Positions 43,288 to 51,825 of a stretch of DNA of 64,000 nt are shown here, in pieces. Location of the stretch: contig CAVPZG010000007.1 of the NCBI GenBank assembly GCA_963710205.1, positions 124,001 through 188,000 of the forward strand, in the 5' to 3' direction. A model generated the notes under the pieces. The model did not search any database. It saw only the letters and a program-made list of their open reading frames with translations, and was not told the origin of the DNA. The DNA comes from Pacificimonas sp963710205. Lineage in GTDB: Bacteria > Pseudomonadota > Alphaproteobacteria > Sphingomonadales > Sphingomonadaceae. The translations under genes were made by a program, and so were the position numbers. How positions within the stretch are numbered: position 1 is the stretch's first letter; every line of letters starts with the position of its first letter.

Positions 43288-44460
43288 ATGATGACCACCC
43301 AGGCCGGCGATCCCGGTGCCTTCGCCCATTTCGATCTTGCCCGCGTCGATACCCCTGCCTTCGTCGTCGATGCCGCCGCGCTCAGGCGCAACCTCGACAT
43401 CCTGTCGGATGTCAGGGCAAGGTCCGGCGCGCGCATCCTGCTTGCGCTGAAGGCGTTCAGCATGTGGGAAACGGCGGACATCACCCAGAACGCGCTCGAC
43501 GGCACCTGCGCATCTGGCCTGTGGGAGGCGCGACTGGCCGCAAAACATTATCCCGGCCATGTCGAAACCTACTGTCCCGCCTACAAGGCGGCGGACCTGC
43601 CCGAAATCGCCGCGCTGTCGGACACGATCGTCTTCAACACGCCCGCGCAGCACAGCCGTTTCCGCGAGCTGCTGGACCGGACGGGGGAGGCGTTCGACGT
43701 CGGCCTGCGCATCAATCCCGAACATTCCACCGGCGACATCCCGAAATACGATCCCGCCAGCCCCGGCAGCCGCCTCGGCTTTCCCGTCTCCCAGCTGCGC
43801 GAGGCGCATCTCTCGGGGATCAGCGGCCTTCACATGCACAGCCTCTGCGAGCAGGGGTTCGAGCCGCTCGCCGAAACCTGGGCCGCACTGGAACCGCAGA
43901 TCGGTCCTTTCCTCCATCGTCTCGACTGGCTCAATCTTGGCGGCGGCCATCACATCACGCGCGCCGACTATGACCGCGACGGCCTCGTCGGTCTGCTGCG
44001 CGGCATTGCCGACAAATACGACGTTCAGGTCTGGCTGGAACCGGGCGAAGCCGTCGCGCTCGACGCGGGGGTTCTTGTGGGCGAAGTGCTCGACACCTTC
44101 GGGAACGGCGACACCAACATCGCCATCACCGACATCAGCGCGACGTGCCACATGCCCGACGTGATAGAGGCACCCTACCGCCCCGCCCTTCTGGGAGAGG
44201 GGGAAGCGAACGGACATCTCCACCGGCTCGGCGGACCGTCCTGCCTCGCCGGGGATGTCATCGGCGACTACCGGTTTCCCGAAGGCGTCGCTCCCGGCCA
44301 CCGGTTCGCCTTCCTCGATCAGGCACATTATTCGATGGTGAAGACGACCACCTTCAACGGCGTGCCGCTTCCCTCCATCTATCTGTGGGATTCGGAAACG
44401 GACGACCTGAAGCTGGTCCGCAGTTTCGACTGGACCAGCTTCGAGGCGCGCCTGTCCTGA
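43288..44460 (+). CDS. nspC: Carboxynorspermidine/carboxyspermidine decarboxylase
   Basis: 390-aa fold-type III PLP decarboxylase that removes the carboxyl group from carboxy(nor)spermidine. PLP Lys55 is in LLALKAFSMWETADI, the phosphate loop in LNLGGGHHITRADYD, and ISATCHMPDVIEAPYRP is a family signature distinguishing NspC from diaminopimelate decarboxylase. It completes the route begun by the genes at 37.2-39.7 kb. ATG 43288 and 43291 are adjacent possible starts; no strong Shine-Dalgarno is visible. Confidence 0.93.
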   Translation: MMTTQAGDPGAFAHFDLARVDTPAFVVDAAALRRNLDILSDVRARSGARILLALKAFSMWETADITQNALDGTCASGLWEARLAAKHYPGHVETYCPAYKAADLPEIAALSDTIVFNTPAQHSRFRELLDRTGEAFDVGLRINPEHSTGDIPKYDPASPGSRLGFPVSQLREAHLSGISGLHMHSLCEQGFEPLAETWAALEPQIGPFLHRLDWLNLGGGHHITRADYDRDGLVGLLRGIADKYDVQVWLEPGEAVALDAGVLVGEVLDTFGNGDTNIAITDISATCHMPDVIEAPYRPALLGEGEANGHLHRLGGPSCLAGDVIGDYRFPEGVAPGHRFAFLDQAHYSMVKTTTFNGVPLPSIYLWDSETDDLKLVRSFDWTSFEARLS

Positions 44461-44462
44461 TC

Positions 44463-45008
44463 CTATTCCCCGTCGACAGGCGGAATGTTGCCAGCCTGCA
44501 TGGCGACGACGCAGCCCGTCATGAAGCTTTGCATGACCTGCGCCGTCGGTACGGGGATCGGCCCCACCGTCTGCCCGTCATAGGTCGCGCTCAGGCTGGT
44601 CGCTCCGCGCAGGGCGCCAACGACCTCATCCGACAGGGCGATGTCGCCCATGACGCCCTGCGCCTCATCCATGACGACGTTCAGCTCCAGCGGCGTTTCC
44701 CCCGCCATCAGGGTCATCGTCTCCGCATCGGCGCTGAGCGAAAGATTGGCCAGCACGGCCCGGAACCGCGCCGGGTCGAGCAGGCAGGCCATGCCCAGCG
44801 GTGTCCCGCCCGCGCCGTCCGAATAGGCGATCTGCTGTCCGCCAATCCCCATGCCGGTCTCGATCCACTCGGTCAATTCGGCGGGAATGGCGGCTTCGTC
44901 GTCGACCGCCGCTGTATCGGTGGTATCGGCGGGTTCGCTTTCGCCGCAGCCTGCCAGGCCCAGCGCCGCCAGCATGGCAAGCGGCAGCAGAAATTCAGTC
45001 TTTGTCAT
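44463..45008 (-). CDS. Hypothetical lipoprotein
   Basis: 181 aa. MTKTEFLLPLAMLAALGLAGC is a textbook lipoprotein signal, followed by an acidic, Thr-rich linker. The mature domain (about 50-175) has no recognised family. AGGAG lies 5 nt upstream. It converges on nspC with 2 bp between the stops. Confidence 0.75.
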   Translation of the reverse strand: MTKTEFLLPLAMLAALGLAGCGESEPADTTDTAAVDDEAAIPAELTEWIETGMGIGGQQIAYSDGAGGTPLGMACLLDPARFRAVLANLSLSADAETMTLMAGETPLELNVVMDEAQGVMGDIALSDEVVGALRGATSLSATYDGQTVGPIPVPTAQVMQSFMTGCVVAMQAGNIPPVDGE

Positions 45009-45043
45009 GCAAACTCCTGTTGGAAACCGGCCGCGAAGGGCCG

Positions 45044-46252
45044 CTAGAAAAACGCCTGGATCCCCGTCTGCGCGCGCCCCAGGATCAGCGCGTGAATATC
45101 ATGCGTGCCCTCATAGGTATTCACGGCCTCCAGGTTCATCACATGGCGGATGACGCCATATTCGTCGCTGACGCCGTTGCCGCCGTGCATGTCGCGCGCT
45201 TCCCGCGCAATGGCCAGTGCCTTGCCGCAGTTGTTGCGTTTCAGAATGGAAATGGTTTCGGGCGGCAACCGCCCCTCGTCCATCAGCTTGCCCGCACGCC
45301 ATGATCCCAGCAGGCCCAGCGAAATGTCCGTCTGCATGTCGGCCAGTTTCTTCTGGTACAGCTGCATTCCGGCCAGCGGTTTGCCGAACTGATGCCGGTC
45401 CAGGCCATATTGCCGCGCCGCGTGCCAGCAGAATTCCGCCGCGCCCATCGCGCCCCAGCTGATGCCATAGCGCGCCTTGTTCAGGCAGCCGAACGGCCCT
45501 TTCAGGCCCTTCACATTCGGCAGCAGCCGGTCCGCCGGGATACGCACATCCTCCATGACGATCTCGCCCGTGACCCAGGCGCGCAGGGAAAACTTGCCCT
45601 CGATCTTCGGTGTCGACAGCCCGTTGTCGCCGCGCTCCAGGACAAAGCCGCGAATTTCGCCGTCGTCATCCTTCGCCCAGACGACAAAGACCTGCGCGAT
45701 CGGCGAATTGGTGATCCACATCTTGGCGCCGTTCAGCACATAGCCGTCGCCGTCCTTCCGCGCCCGCGTTTTCATGCCGCCCGGATCGGATCCCGCATCG
45801 GGCTCGGTCAGGCCGAACGCGCCGATCCATTCGCCCGATGCCAGTTTGGGCAGATAGCGTTTGCGCTGTTCCTCCGTGCCATAGGCATGGATCGGATGCA
45901 TCACGAGCGAGGACTGCACCGACATCGCGCTGCGATAGGCCGAATCCACCCGCTCGACCTCGCGTGCGATCAGGCCATAGGCGACATAGCTCGCGCCGGC
46001 GCAGCCATAGCCCTCGATGGTGGACCCAAGCAGCCCCGCCGCGCCAAAGGCCTTCATCAGGTCGGGATCGTAGCTTTCCTTGCGATTCGCCTCGCGCACG
46101 ATGGGCGCCAGTTCCTTGTCCGCGAAACTCCGCGCCGTATCGCGGATCATCACCTCGTCTTCGGTCAGCAGTTCATTCAGACCGAGCGGATCCTCCCAGT
46201 CAAAGGAGGTCCGTTCGGGCGCGGCGACAATCTTGTCTGGCATGATGTTCAT
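45044..46252 (-). CDS. gcdH: Glutaryl-CoA dehydrogenase (acyl-CoA dehydrogenase family)
   Basis: FAD enzyme that oxidises and decarboxylates glutaryl-CoA to crotonyl-CoA in lysine and tryptophan degradation. 402 aa. FGLTEPDAGSDPGGMKTRA and KMWITNSPIAQVFVVWAK bind FAD. The active-site Glu is in AVNTYEGTHDIHALILGRA, the GCDH-type context. The opening FDWEDPLGLNELLTEDE is typical. The start is uncertain among 46282, 46252 and 46243. Confidence 0.93.
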   Translation of the reverse strand: MNIMPDKIVAAPERTSFDWEDPLGLNELLTEDEVMIRDTARSFADKELAPIVREANRKESYDPDLMKAFGAAGLLGSTIEGYGCAGASYVAYGLIAREVERVDSAYRSAMSVQSSLVMHPIHAYGTEEQRKRYLPKLASGEWIGAFGLTEPDAGSDPGGMKTRARKDGDGYVLNGAKMWITNSPIAQVFVVWAKDDDGEIRGFVLERGDNGLSTPKIEGKFSLRAWVTGEIVMEDVRIPADRLLPNVKGLKGPFGCLNKARYGISWGAMGAAEFCWHAARQYGLDRHQFGKPLAGMQLYQKKLADMQTDISLGLLGSWRAGKLMDEGRLPPETISILKRNNCGKALAIAREARDMHGGNGVSDEYGVIRHVMNLEAVNTYEGTHDIHALILGRAQTGIQAFF

Positions 46253-46707
46253 GATTGGCAGCATACGCGCATCGGCGGGCAAAAAAAAGGCGGCGGCGGT
46301 CCTGCCGTCCCACCGCCGTCAGTTCGCCGGTGCGGGCGTGGTTCCGGGGCCTGAATGCCCGCCACGCTCCGGACCGGAGCCTTGTCAGGGGCAGTGTTGT
46401 GACCCCGAAGGGCAACGGCCGCACGCTGACTGCGAAAGGAAGGCAGCAAAGGCCGTGCCAGAAGGATATGACACTGAAAGCGCGCCGGTTTCACCGGCAG
46501 CGATACCGTCCGATTGTCCAGAAATGGAACATAAGGGGCGGATTCAGGCTTAAGAACGGCGCGGAGCCGGGTTTGTCCGCTATGGGATGGAAAGCGGAAT
46601 GGCGGCTTTTGAATGACCCGAAAGCCGTGTTTTGGAAACGGGGCCACGGCGTGAAGCTGCGCAACAAATCCAATGGATTTCCCAAACCGGCGAATGTAAT
46701 TTGAGGC
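46253..46707. other. Long intergenic region with structured segments, no gene recognised
   Basis: About 450 bp between gcdH and trkA. A plus-strand open frame exists but has no recognisable protein features. Pairable segments include GGGGCAGTGTTGTGACCCC (46388-46406) and GGCAACGGCC (46411-46420) with GGCCGTGCC (46451-46459), the latter enclosing a purine-rich loop. A structured 5' leader or small RNA ahead of the potassium-uptake genes is possible; no known family was matched. Confidence 0.35.
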
Positions 46708-47373
46708 ATGCCTAACAAGAAACGAAGTTTTGCAGTCATCGGTCTGGGACGGTTCGGAAGCCGGGTGGCGCGCGAGCTGATCGCCTATGGCAACAATGTC
46801 ATCGGGATCGATGTCGATGAACGGCTGGTCACCCCGATCGCAGATGAACTCACGGAAGCCGTCATCGCCGATGCGCGCGACGAGGTCGCGCTGAGGGAAG
46901 CGGGCGTCGCCAGTTTCGACGCGGCCATCGTGGCCATCGGCTCCAATCTTGAGGCAAGCGTGCTCTGCTACATGAACCTGCAGAAGCTCGGCCTGCAGCA
47001 GATTACCGTGAAGGTGTTTGACGTGCGCCATGCGCGCATTCTGGAAGCGCTTGGCGCGCAGGATATCGTCATTCCCGAACAGGACGCGGGTGAACATATC
47101 GCCCAGCGGCTGCACAATCCGCTGATCGTCGATTACATGGCTGTTTGCGAGGGGAATTATGTCGCGTTGGTCGATACGCCGGACCGTCATGTCGGACAAT
47201 CCATCGCCAGCATGAACATCGAGGCCACGTCCGACGTGCGGCTGATCGGGGTCATGCGCAGCAAAACCTACCTGTCGCAGCACATGACGGAGGACCTGCA
47301 CATCGCGAAGGGCGACCGGCTGCTGCTGCAGGGCAGCCGCAGCGCCATCCGCAAGTTCGCCGACGCGAACTGA
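46708..47373 (+). CDS. trkA: Potassium uptake RCK protein (TrkA/KtrA-like)
   Basis: 221-aa cytoplasmic gating subunit. RCK-N Rossmann domain with FAVIGLGRFGSRVARELIAYG and IGIDVDERLV, and an RCK-C domain ending LLLQGSRSAIRKFA. The single-RCK length is the KtrA form rather than the doubled E. coli TrkA. It lies 9 bp upstream of the membrane subunit, so the two make one K+ transporter regulated by nucleotide binding. Confidence 0.93.
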   Translation: MPNKKRSFAVIGLGRFGSRVARELIAYGNNVIGIDVDERLVTPIADELTEAVIADARDEVALREAGVASFDAAIVAIGSNLEASVLCYMNLQKLGLQQITVKVFDVRHARILEALGAQDIVIPEQDAGEHIAQRLHNPLIVDYMAVCEGNYVALVDTPDRHVGQSIASMNIEATSDVRLIGVMRSKTYLSQHMTEDLHIAKGDRLLLQGSRSAIRKFADAN

Positions 47374-47382
47374 TATCGGGAA

Positions 47383-48750
47383 ATGGCCAAGGCGTCCGGA
47401 TTTCTGCAGAGTCTGCGTCTGTCGCAGCTGACCGGACGGCGGATCGGCATTCCGCCGCCCGCGCTGCTGGCACTGCTATATGCGTTGCTCGCCATGGCGG
47501 GGATGGCACTGCTTAAACTTCCCGTTGCGGCCAATATCGACCTCAGCTGGTCCGACGCGCTCTTTACCGCCGTGTCCGCCATTACGGTTACCGGTCTGGT
47601 CGTCGTCGATACCGGCACCGACCTGACCTTCTTCGGACAGGCCGTGGTTGCCATACTCATTCAGCTGGGCGGTCTTGGCCTGATGACCTTTGCAACGCTG
47701 ATCCTGTCGTCGCTGGGCCTGCCCATCGGGTTCGAGCACAGGCGGTTCCTGCGCGAGGACCTGGGCCAGACATCGGTGGACGAGCTGCTTTCGCTGGTCA
47801 ACATCATCCTGCGCGTCGTTCTGGTCTGCGAAGGCGCGGGCGTCATCCTGCTGTCCTTTGTGACCATCCCCGAATTTGGCTGGGCCGAAGGGCTCTGGCA
47901 GGCGGTTTTCCATTCGGTTTCCGCCTTCAACAACGCGGGATTCGCGCTTTATGCCGACAGTCTGACGCGCTGGGCCACCGACCCGATCGTCAATCTGACG
48001 ATCCCGGCACTGTTCATTGTCGGCGGACTCGGATTCGGGGTGCTGTGGGACATGTCGCGGCATCGCAGATGGGCACCGCTGTCGCTGCATTCCAAACTGA
48101 TGCTCGCCGGAACCGTCGGCCTGATCCTGTGGGCCTTCGTGCTGTTCGCCCTGCTGGAATGGAATAATCCGGGCACACTGGGATTATATCCGGACATCGG
48201 CGACAAGCTGTGGGTGACCTGGTTTCAGGCGACGACCCCCAGGACGGCGGGATTCAATACAGCCGACATCGCCGCCCTGCACGATCCGACCGTGATGCTG
48301 TTCCTGTCACTGATGTTCATTGGCGGCGGCAGCACGTCGACCGCGGGCGGCATCAAGGTCACGACGTTCATCGTACTGCTGCTGGCGACCTATGCCTTTT
48401 TCCGCCGCCGACCCCGCATGCGGGCCTTTGGACGCAGCCTGGGCTTCGAGGAAGCGCTGAAGGTCATGGCCCTGCTGACGCTGGCGGGAATTGTTATCAT
48501 AACCGGGATTTTTTTCGTTACCCTGACCCATGACGGCGATTTTCTGGATCTGGTGTTCGAAACGGTGTCCGCGTTCGGAACGGTGGGATTGTCGCGCGGC
48601 GCGACGGGCGAGCTTGACACACTTGGACGGCTGACGATCATGGCGATCATGTTTCTGGGCCGCGTCGGACCGCTGACGCTGGGCTTCTTTCTGGCAACGT
48701 CGACGCCGACCAGAATTCGGTATCCTTCAAGCAAGGTCTATCTGGGATAG
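47383..48750 (+). CDS. Potassium uptake membrane protein (TrkH/KtrB family)
   Basis: 455-aa K+-translocating subunit with four M1-P-M2 repeats. Selectivity-loop segments include SAITVTGLVVVDTG, SAFNNAGFALYADS, TTPRTAGFNTADI and SAFGTVGLSRG. About eight to ten hydrophobic helices. It forms an operon with the preceding RCK protein. Confidence 0.93.
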   Translation: MAKASGFLQSLRLSQLTGRRIGIPPPALLALLYALLAMAGMALLKLPVAANIDLSWSDALFTAVSAITVTGLVVVDTGTDLTFFGQAVVAILIQLGGLGLMTFATLILSSLGLPIGFEHRRFLREDLGQTSVDELLSLVNIILRVVLVCEGAGVILLSFVTIPEFGWAEGLWQAVFHSVSAFNNAGFALYADSLTRWATDPIVNLTIPALFIVGGLGFGVLWDMSRHRRWAPLSLHSKLMLAGTVGLILWAFVLFALLEWNNPGTLGLYPDIGDKLWVTWFQATTPRTAGFNTADIAALHDPTVMLFLSLMFIGGGSTSTAGGIKVTTFIVLLLATYAFFRRRPRMRAFGRSLGFEEALKVMALLTLAGIVIITGIFFVTLTHDGDFLDLVFETVSAFGTVGLSRGATGELDTLGRLTIMAIMFLGRVGPLTLGFFLATSTPTRIRYPSSKVYLG

Positions 48751-48843
48751 CAGATGCGGAACTGGTTTTTAGACCGTCTGTTTTGAGCAGGTTGCGGGCG
48801 GTGGCTGGTCCTCATGAGCCGGCCTCAGCATCCGCAGGCCGTC

Positions 48844-49557
48844 TCAGGCCAGCCTGATATAGCCGATATTGTCCAGCCAGACCGCGTCGCCGTCCGTGGT
48901 GATGGCGGCGTGGCGGCGCACTTCTCCATCGTCAAAGCTGAGCGTCATGCCATATCCCTGCACTGAATAGGTGCCGGTACGGACCTGCCGCGACAGCGAT
49001 CCGGTATAGGACCCGCCGCCGCCCACGGACGCCATTTCCAGCGTGCCGCCCTTCGCAAACCGGCCATCGGGCGAGAATTCGAAGCTGGTGGAATAATGAT
49101 AGCTGCCGCCGCCATCACCGGCCGATCCGTGACTGGCGGAAGCGCTGGCGGTGTAGACGCCATTGCCCACCCAATCATCCCCAAGCGGCGTGGCCGACTG
49201 TTCCTGCCAGGTGATGCGCCGCCAGCTGTCGACCTCGTTCCAGCGAACCTCGTAGACATCCTCCAGATTGCGCCACTCTCCGACCTTGTAGGGTGTGGCG
49301 AGCCGGATGGCGTCGATATCCACGAACTCCGGCGGCTCGCTGACATTGCGATAGACTGTGCCGCCCTGCAGCAGCACCAGCGGCGTCGGGATGAATGTCA
49401 CGGCACCGCCTACGCGGACCTTCGTCGCATTCATCAGGTGAATGGCCTCGATGCGGTCAGCGACCCCAATACCGGTCATGAACGTCACATCATCCGGCAA
49501 TGACATATCGGTCACCATGTCCAGACTTGCCGCGACTGGTACCATCGTCACATTCAT
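48844..49557 (-). CDS. Hypothetical beta-rich protein
   Basis: 237 aa, no signal peptide. The first 100 residues are beta-rich (FIPTPLVLLQGGTVYRNV). The C-terminal half has lipocalin-like strands with Gly/Ser-rich turns: GTYSVQGYGMTLSFDDGEV and the end WLDNIGYIRLA. Family not recognised. Single gene between trkH-like and bdhA. Confidence 0.6.
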   Translation of the reverse strand: MNVTMVPVAASLDMVTDMSLPDDVTFMTGIGVADRIEAIHLMNATKVRVGGAVTFIPTPLVLLQGGTVYRNVSEPPEFVDIDAIRLATPYKVGEWRNLEDVYEVRWNEVDSWRRITWQEQSATPLGDDWVGNGVYTASASASHGSAGDGGGSYHYSTSFEFSPDGRFAKGGTLEMASVGGGGSYTGSLSRQVRTGTYSVQGYGMTLSFDDGEVRRHAAITTDGDAVWLDNIGYIRLA

Positions 49558-49667
49558 GCCCGCTTCCCGTCATCTAAATCGCCAACGTAACGAGATTAGC
49601 GGGGCGGGCGGCGGGAGAATATCGGGGAAATCCCTGAAACGGGTCCGGGGCAAGGGACGGAGGATGT

Positions 49668-50461
49668 CTACCAGGCCGTCCAGCCGCCATCGACGCTCAG
49701 CGCCGCGCCGGTGATGCTGCGTGCGGAATCGCTGCTGAGATAGACGGCCATGTCGCCGATTTCCTCTGGCTCGACGAAGCGCTTGTTGGGCTGCACGGCA
49801 AGGATGACGTTACGGATCACATCCTCTTCGGACATGCCATGCGCCTTTGCCTGTCCGGCGACCTGACCCTGCACGAGGGGCGTGTTCACATAGCCGGGGC
49901 AGATGCAATTCGCGGTGACGCCGGTCTCGGCATATTCGAGGGCGACGGATTTGGTGAAGCCGATCACGCCGTGCTTCGCCGCGTTATAGGCGGACTTGAA
50001 GGGACTGGCGACCTTGCCCTGCGCGCTGGCGACGTTGATGATGCGGCCCCAGTCCTGCCCCTTCATATGGGGGAGCGCAGCGGCGCTGGTGTAAAAGGCG
50101 CTGGAGAGGCAGATGGCAATGAGCGCCTCCCATTTTTCCGGCGGAAATTCGGCGACGGGCGCGACATGCTGGATGCCGGCATTGTTGACGAGGATATCGA
50201 CGGGCGCGAGGCGCATCGCGGCCTGTTCGACGAGAGCCGTCGCCTCAGCGCCCTTGGTCAGGTCGGCATCGATGTGAACGGCGCGGATGCCGTGATCCGA
50301 TTCCAGGCGGCGCGCTGCGCCTCTATCGCGTCCGCCTCGCCAAAGCCGTTGAGGACGATGTTCGCGCCCGCGGCGGCCATGCGTGCGGCGATGGCCGCGC
50401 CGATGCCGCTTGTGGAACCGGTAATGAGCGCGGTGCGCCCCTTCAGACTTTGTCCAGACAT
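49668..50461 (-). pseudogene. bdhA: 3-hydroxybutyrate dehydrogenase, interrupted by a one-base frameshift
   Basis: SDR that interconverts 3-hydroxybutyrate and acetoacetate. The N-terminal part from ATG 50461 (KGRTALITGSTSGIGAAIA; ANIVLNGFGEADAIEAQRAA) is in one frame. The rest (LESDHGIRAVHIDADLTKG, NNAGIQHVAPVAEFP, SAYNAAKHGVIG, ITGAALSVDGGWTAW) is in another. The frames join near 50310, where GCCGCCTGG would read correctly with one more C. AAGGAG precedes 50461. All catalytic residues are otherwise intact, so a recent mutation or a sequencing error is likely. Confidence 0.85.
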
Positions 50462-50485
50462 CCCTGTCATTCTCCTTGAAATTTT

Positions 50486-50504
50486 CATGTTGCAGTGCAA
50501 CATG
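50486..50504. promoter_or_regulatory. Perfect 19-bp palindrome between bdhA and the PHB depolymerase gene
   Basis: CATGTTGCAGTGCAACATG reads identically on both strands around a central G. It is centred in the 64-bp divergent gap. TTGCA/TGCAA-type dyads are the kind of site bound by the PHB-responsive repressor PhaR, so joint control of the two polymer-degradation genes is a reasonable inference. Confidence 0.65.
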
Positions 50505-50525
50505 GAGCACAGAATAGGAGCTACC

Positions 50526-51761
50526 ATGCTGTATCAGGCTTATGAATTGCAACGCACGATGATGGCAGGCATTGGCAAGGCCGCGGAGGCTGGTGCCAAC
50601 ATGCTGACAAATGCGGCAAATCCCCTTGCCTATATGCCCGGCGGCACGATTGCCGCATCGGCGCTGGATGTTTTCGCGCACGCCGTCGAGCCGCGCGGCA
50701 AGCCCGCATTCGGTCTTGAGCGCGTCGAGCATGAAGGCAAGACCTACAAGGTGACGGAAGAGATCGCCATGCGGCTGCCCTTTGGCCAGCTGAAGCGGTT
50801 CGTGAAGAAGGGCGGCAACACCGATTCGAAGGGCAGCGCCCAGCCGCGCCTGCTCATCGTCGCGCCGATGTCGGGACATTATGCGACGCTGCTGCGAGGG
50901 ACGGTGGAGCGGATGATCCCGAACCATGACGTCTATATCACGGACTGGCGCGACGCGAAGCTGGTGCCGATGTCGGAGGGCAGTTTCGACCTGGACGACT
51001 ATATCGACTATGTGATGGAATTTCTGGAGCATATCGGCCCGGGCGCGCACATCCTGGCCGTTTGCCAGCCGTCCGTGCCCGTCTATGCCGCCGTCGCGCT
51101 GATGTCGGCGGACAAGCACGCCGCCCTGCCCGCATCCCTGACCATGATGGGCGGGCCGATCGACACGCGGGAGGCGCCGACGGCAGTCAACGGCATGGCG
51201 GTGAACAAGCCGCATGCCTGGTTCGAGCAGCAGATGATCGCGACGGTGCCGCCCTTTTATCCGGGCGCGATGCGGCGGGTCTATCCGGGCTTCGTGCAGC
51301 TGACGAGCTTCATGTCCATGAACCTGGCCGGACACATGATGAGCCACTGGGAAATGTTCAAGCATCTGGTGGCAGGCGACGGCGAGAGCGCCGACAACAC
51401 CAAGGATTTCTACGACGAATATCGCGCCGTCTGCGACATGACAGCGGAATTCTACCTGCAGACGGTGGACACGGTGTTCCAGCGCCACCTGCTGCCGACA
51501 GGAAAGATGACGCACCGCACAGGGCCGGTGGATCCATCGAAAATCACCGACGTCGCCATTCTGGCGATCGAGGGCGAGCGGGACGATATTTCCGGCATTG
51601 GACAGACGAAGGCGGCGCTGAAGCTGGCAAACAACCTGCCGGAAAAGAAGAAACAGTATCTGCTGGCGGAAGGCGTCGGGCATTACGGCATCTTCAACGG
51701 CTCCAAGTGGCGGACGAACATCGCGCCCGTGGTCGAGGAGTTTATCCGCAAGTACGACTGA
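50526..51761 (+). CDS. phaZ: Intracellular polyhydroxyalkanoate depolymerase
   Basis: 411 aa, degrades native PHB granules in the cytoplasm. MLYQAYELQRTMMAGIGKAA is the characteristic N-terminus. The nucleophile is Cys180 in LAVCQPSVPVYAA, the Cys-type lipase box of this family. LPTGKMTHRTGPVDPSKI and GVGHYGIFNGSKWR (catalytic His) are signatures. AGGAG lies five bases before the ATG. The released hydroxybutyrate is the substrate of the divergent bdhA. Confidence 0.95.
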   Translation: MLYQAYELQRTMMAGIGKAAEAGANMLTNAANPLAYMPGGTIAASALDVFAHAVEPRGKPAFGLERVEHEGKTYKVTEEIAMRLPFGQLKRFVKKGGNTDSKGSAQPRLLIVAPMSGHYATLLRGTVERMIPNHDVYITDWRDAKLVPMSEGSFDLDDYIDYVMEFLEHIGPGAHILAVCQPSVPVYAAVALMSADKHAALPASLTMMGGPIDTREAPTAVNGMAVNKPHAWFEQQMIATVPPFYPGAMRRVYPGFVQLTSFMSMNLAGHMMSHWEMFKHLVAGDGESADNTKDFYDEYRAVCDMTAEFYLQTVDTVFQRHLLPTGKMTHRTGPVDPSKITDVAILAIEGERDDISGIGQTKAALKLANNLPEKKKQYLLAEGVGHYGIFNGSKWRTNIAPVVEEFIRKYD

Positions 51762-51825
51762 AGCTGCCCGCCAGCAGCCGCTCCCCGCGCGGCGCACGGG
51801 GGCGGCTGCGACATGCTGCCGTCGC

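Noticed and set aside
46433..46450. GGAAGGCAGC resembling the core of SRP (4.5S) RNA
   Set aside because: The paired GUCAGGUCC half of the conserved SRP hairpin is absent, and the surrounding pairing differs, so the resemblance looks accidental.
49668..51797. A 709-codon minus-strand frame across phaZ and bdhA
   Set aside because: Only its last third is real (the C-terminal part of bdhA); the rest is antisense to phaZ, which has clear depolymerase motifs.
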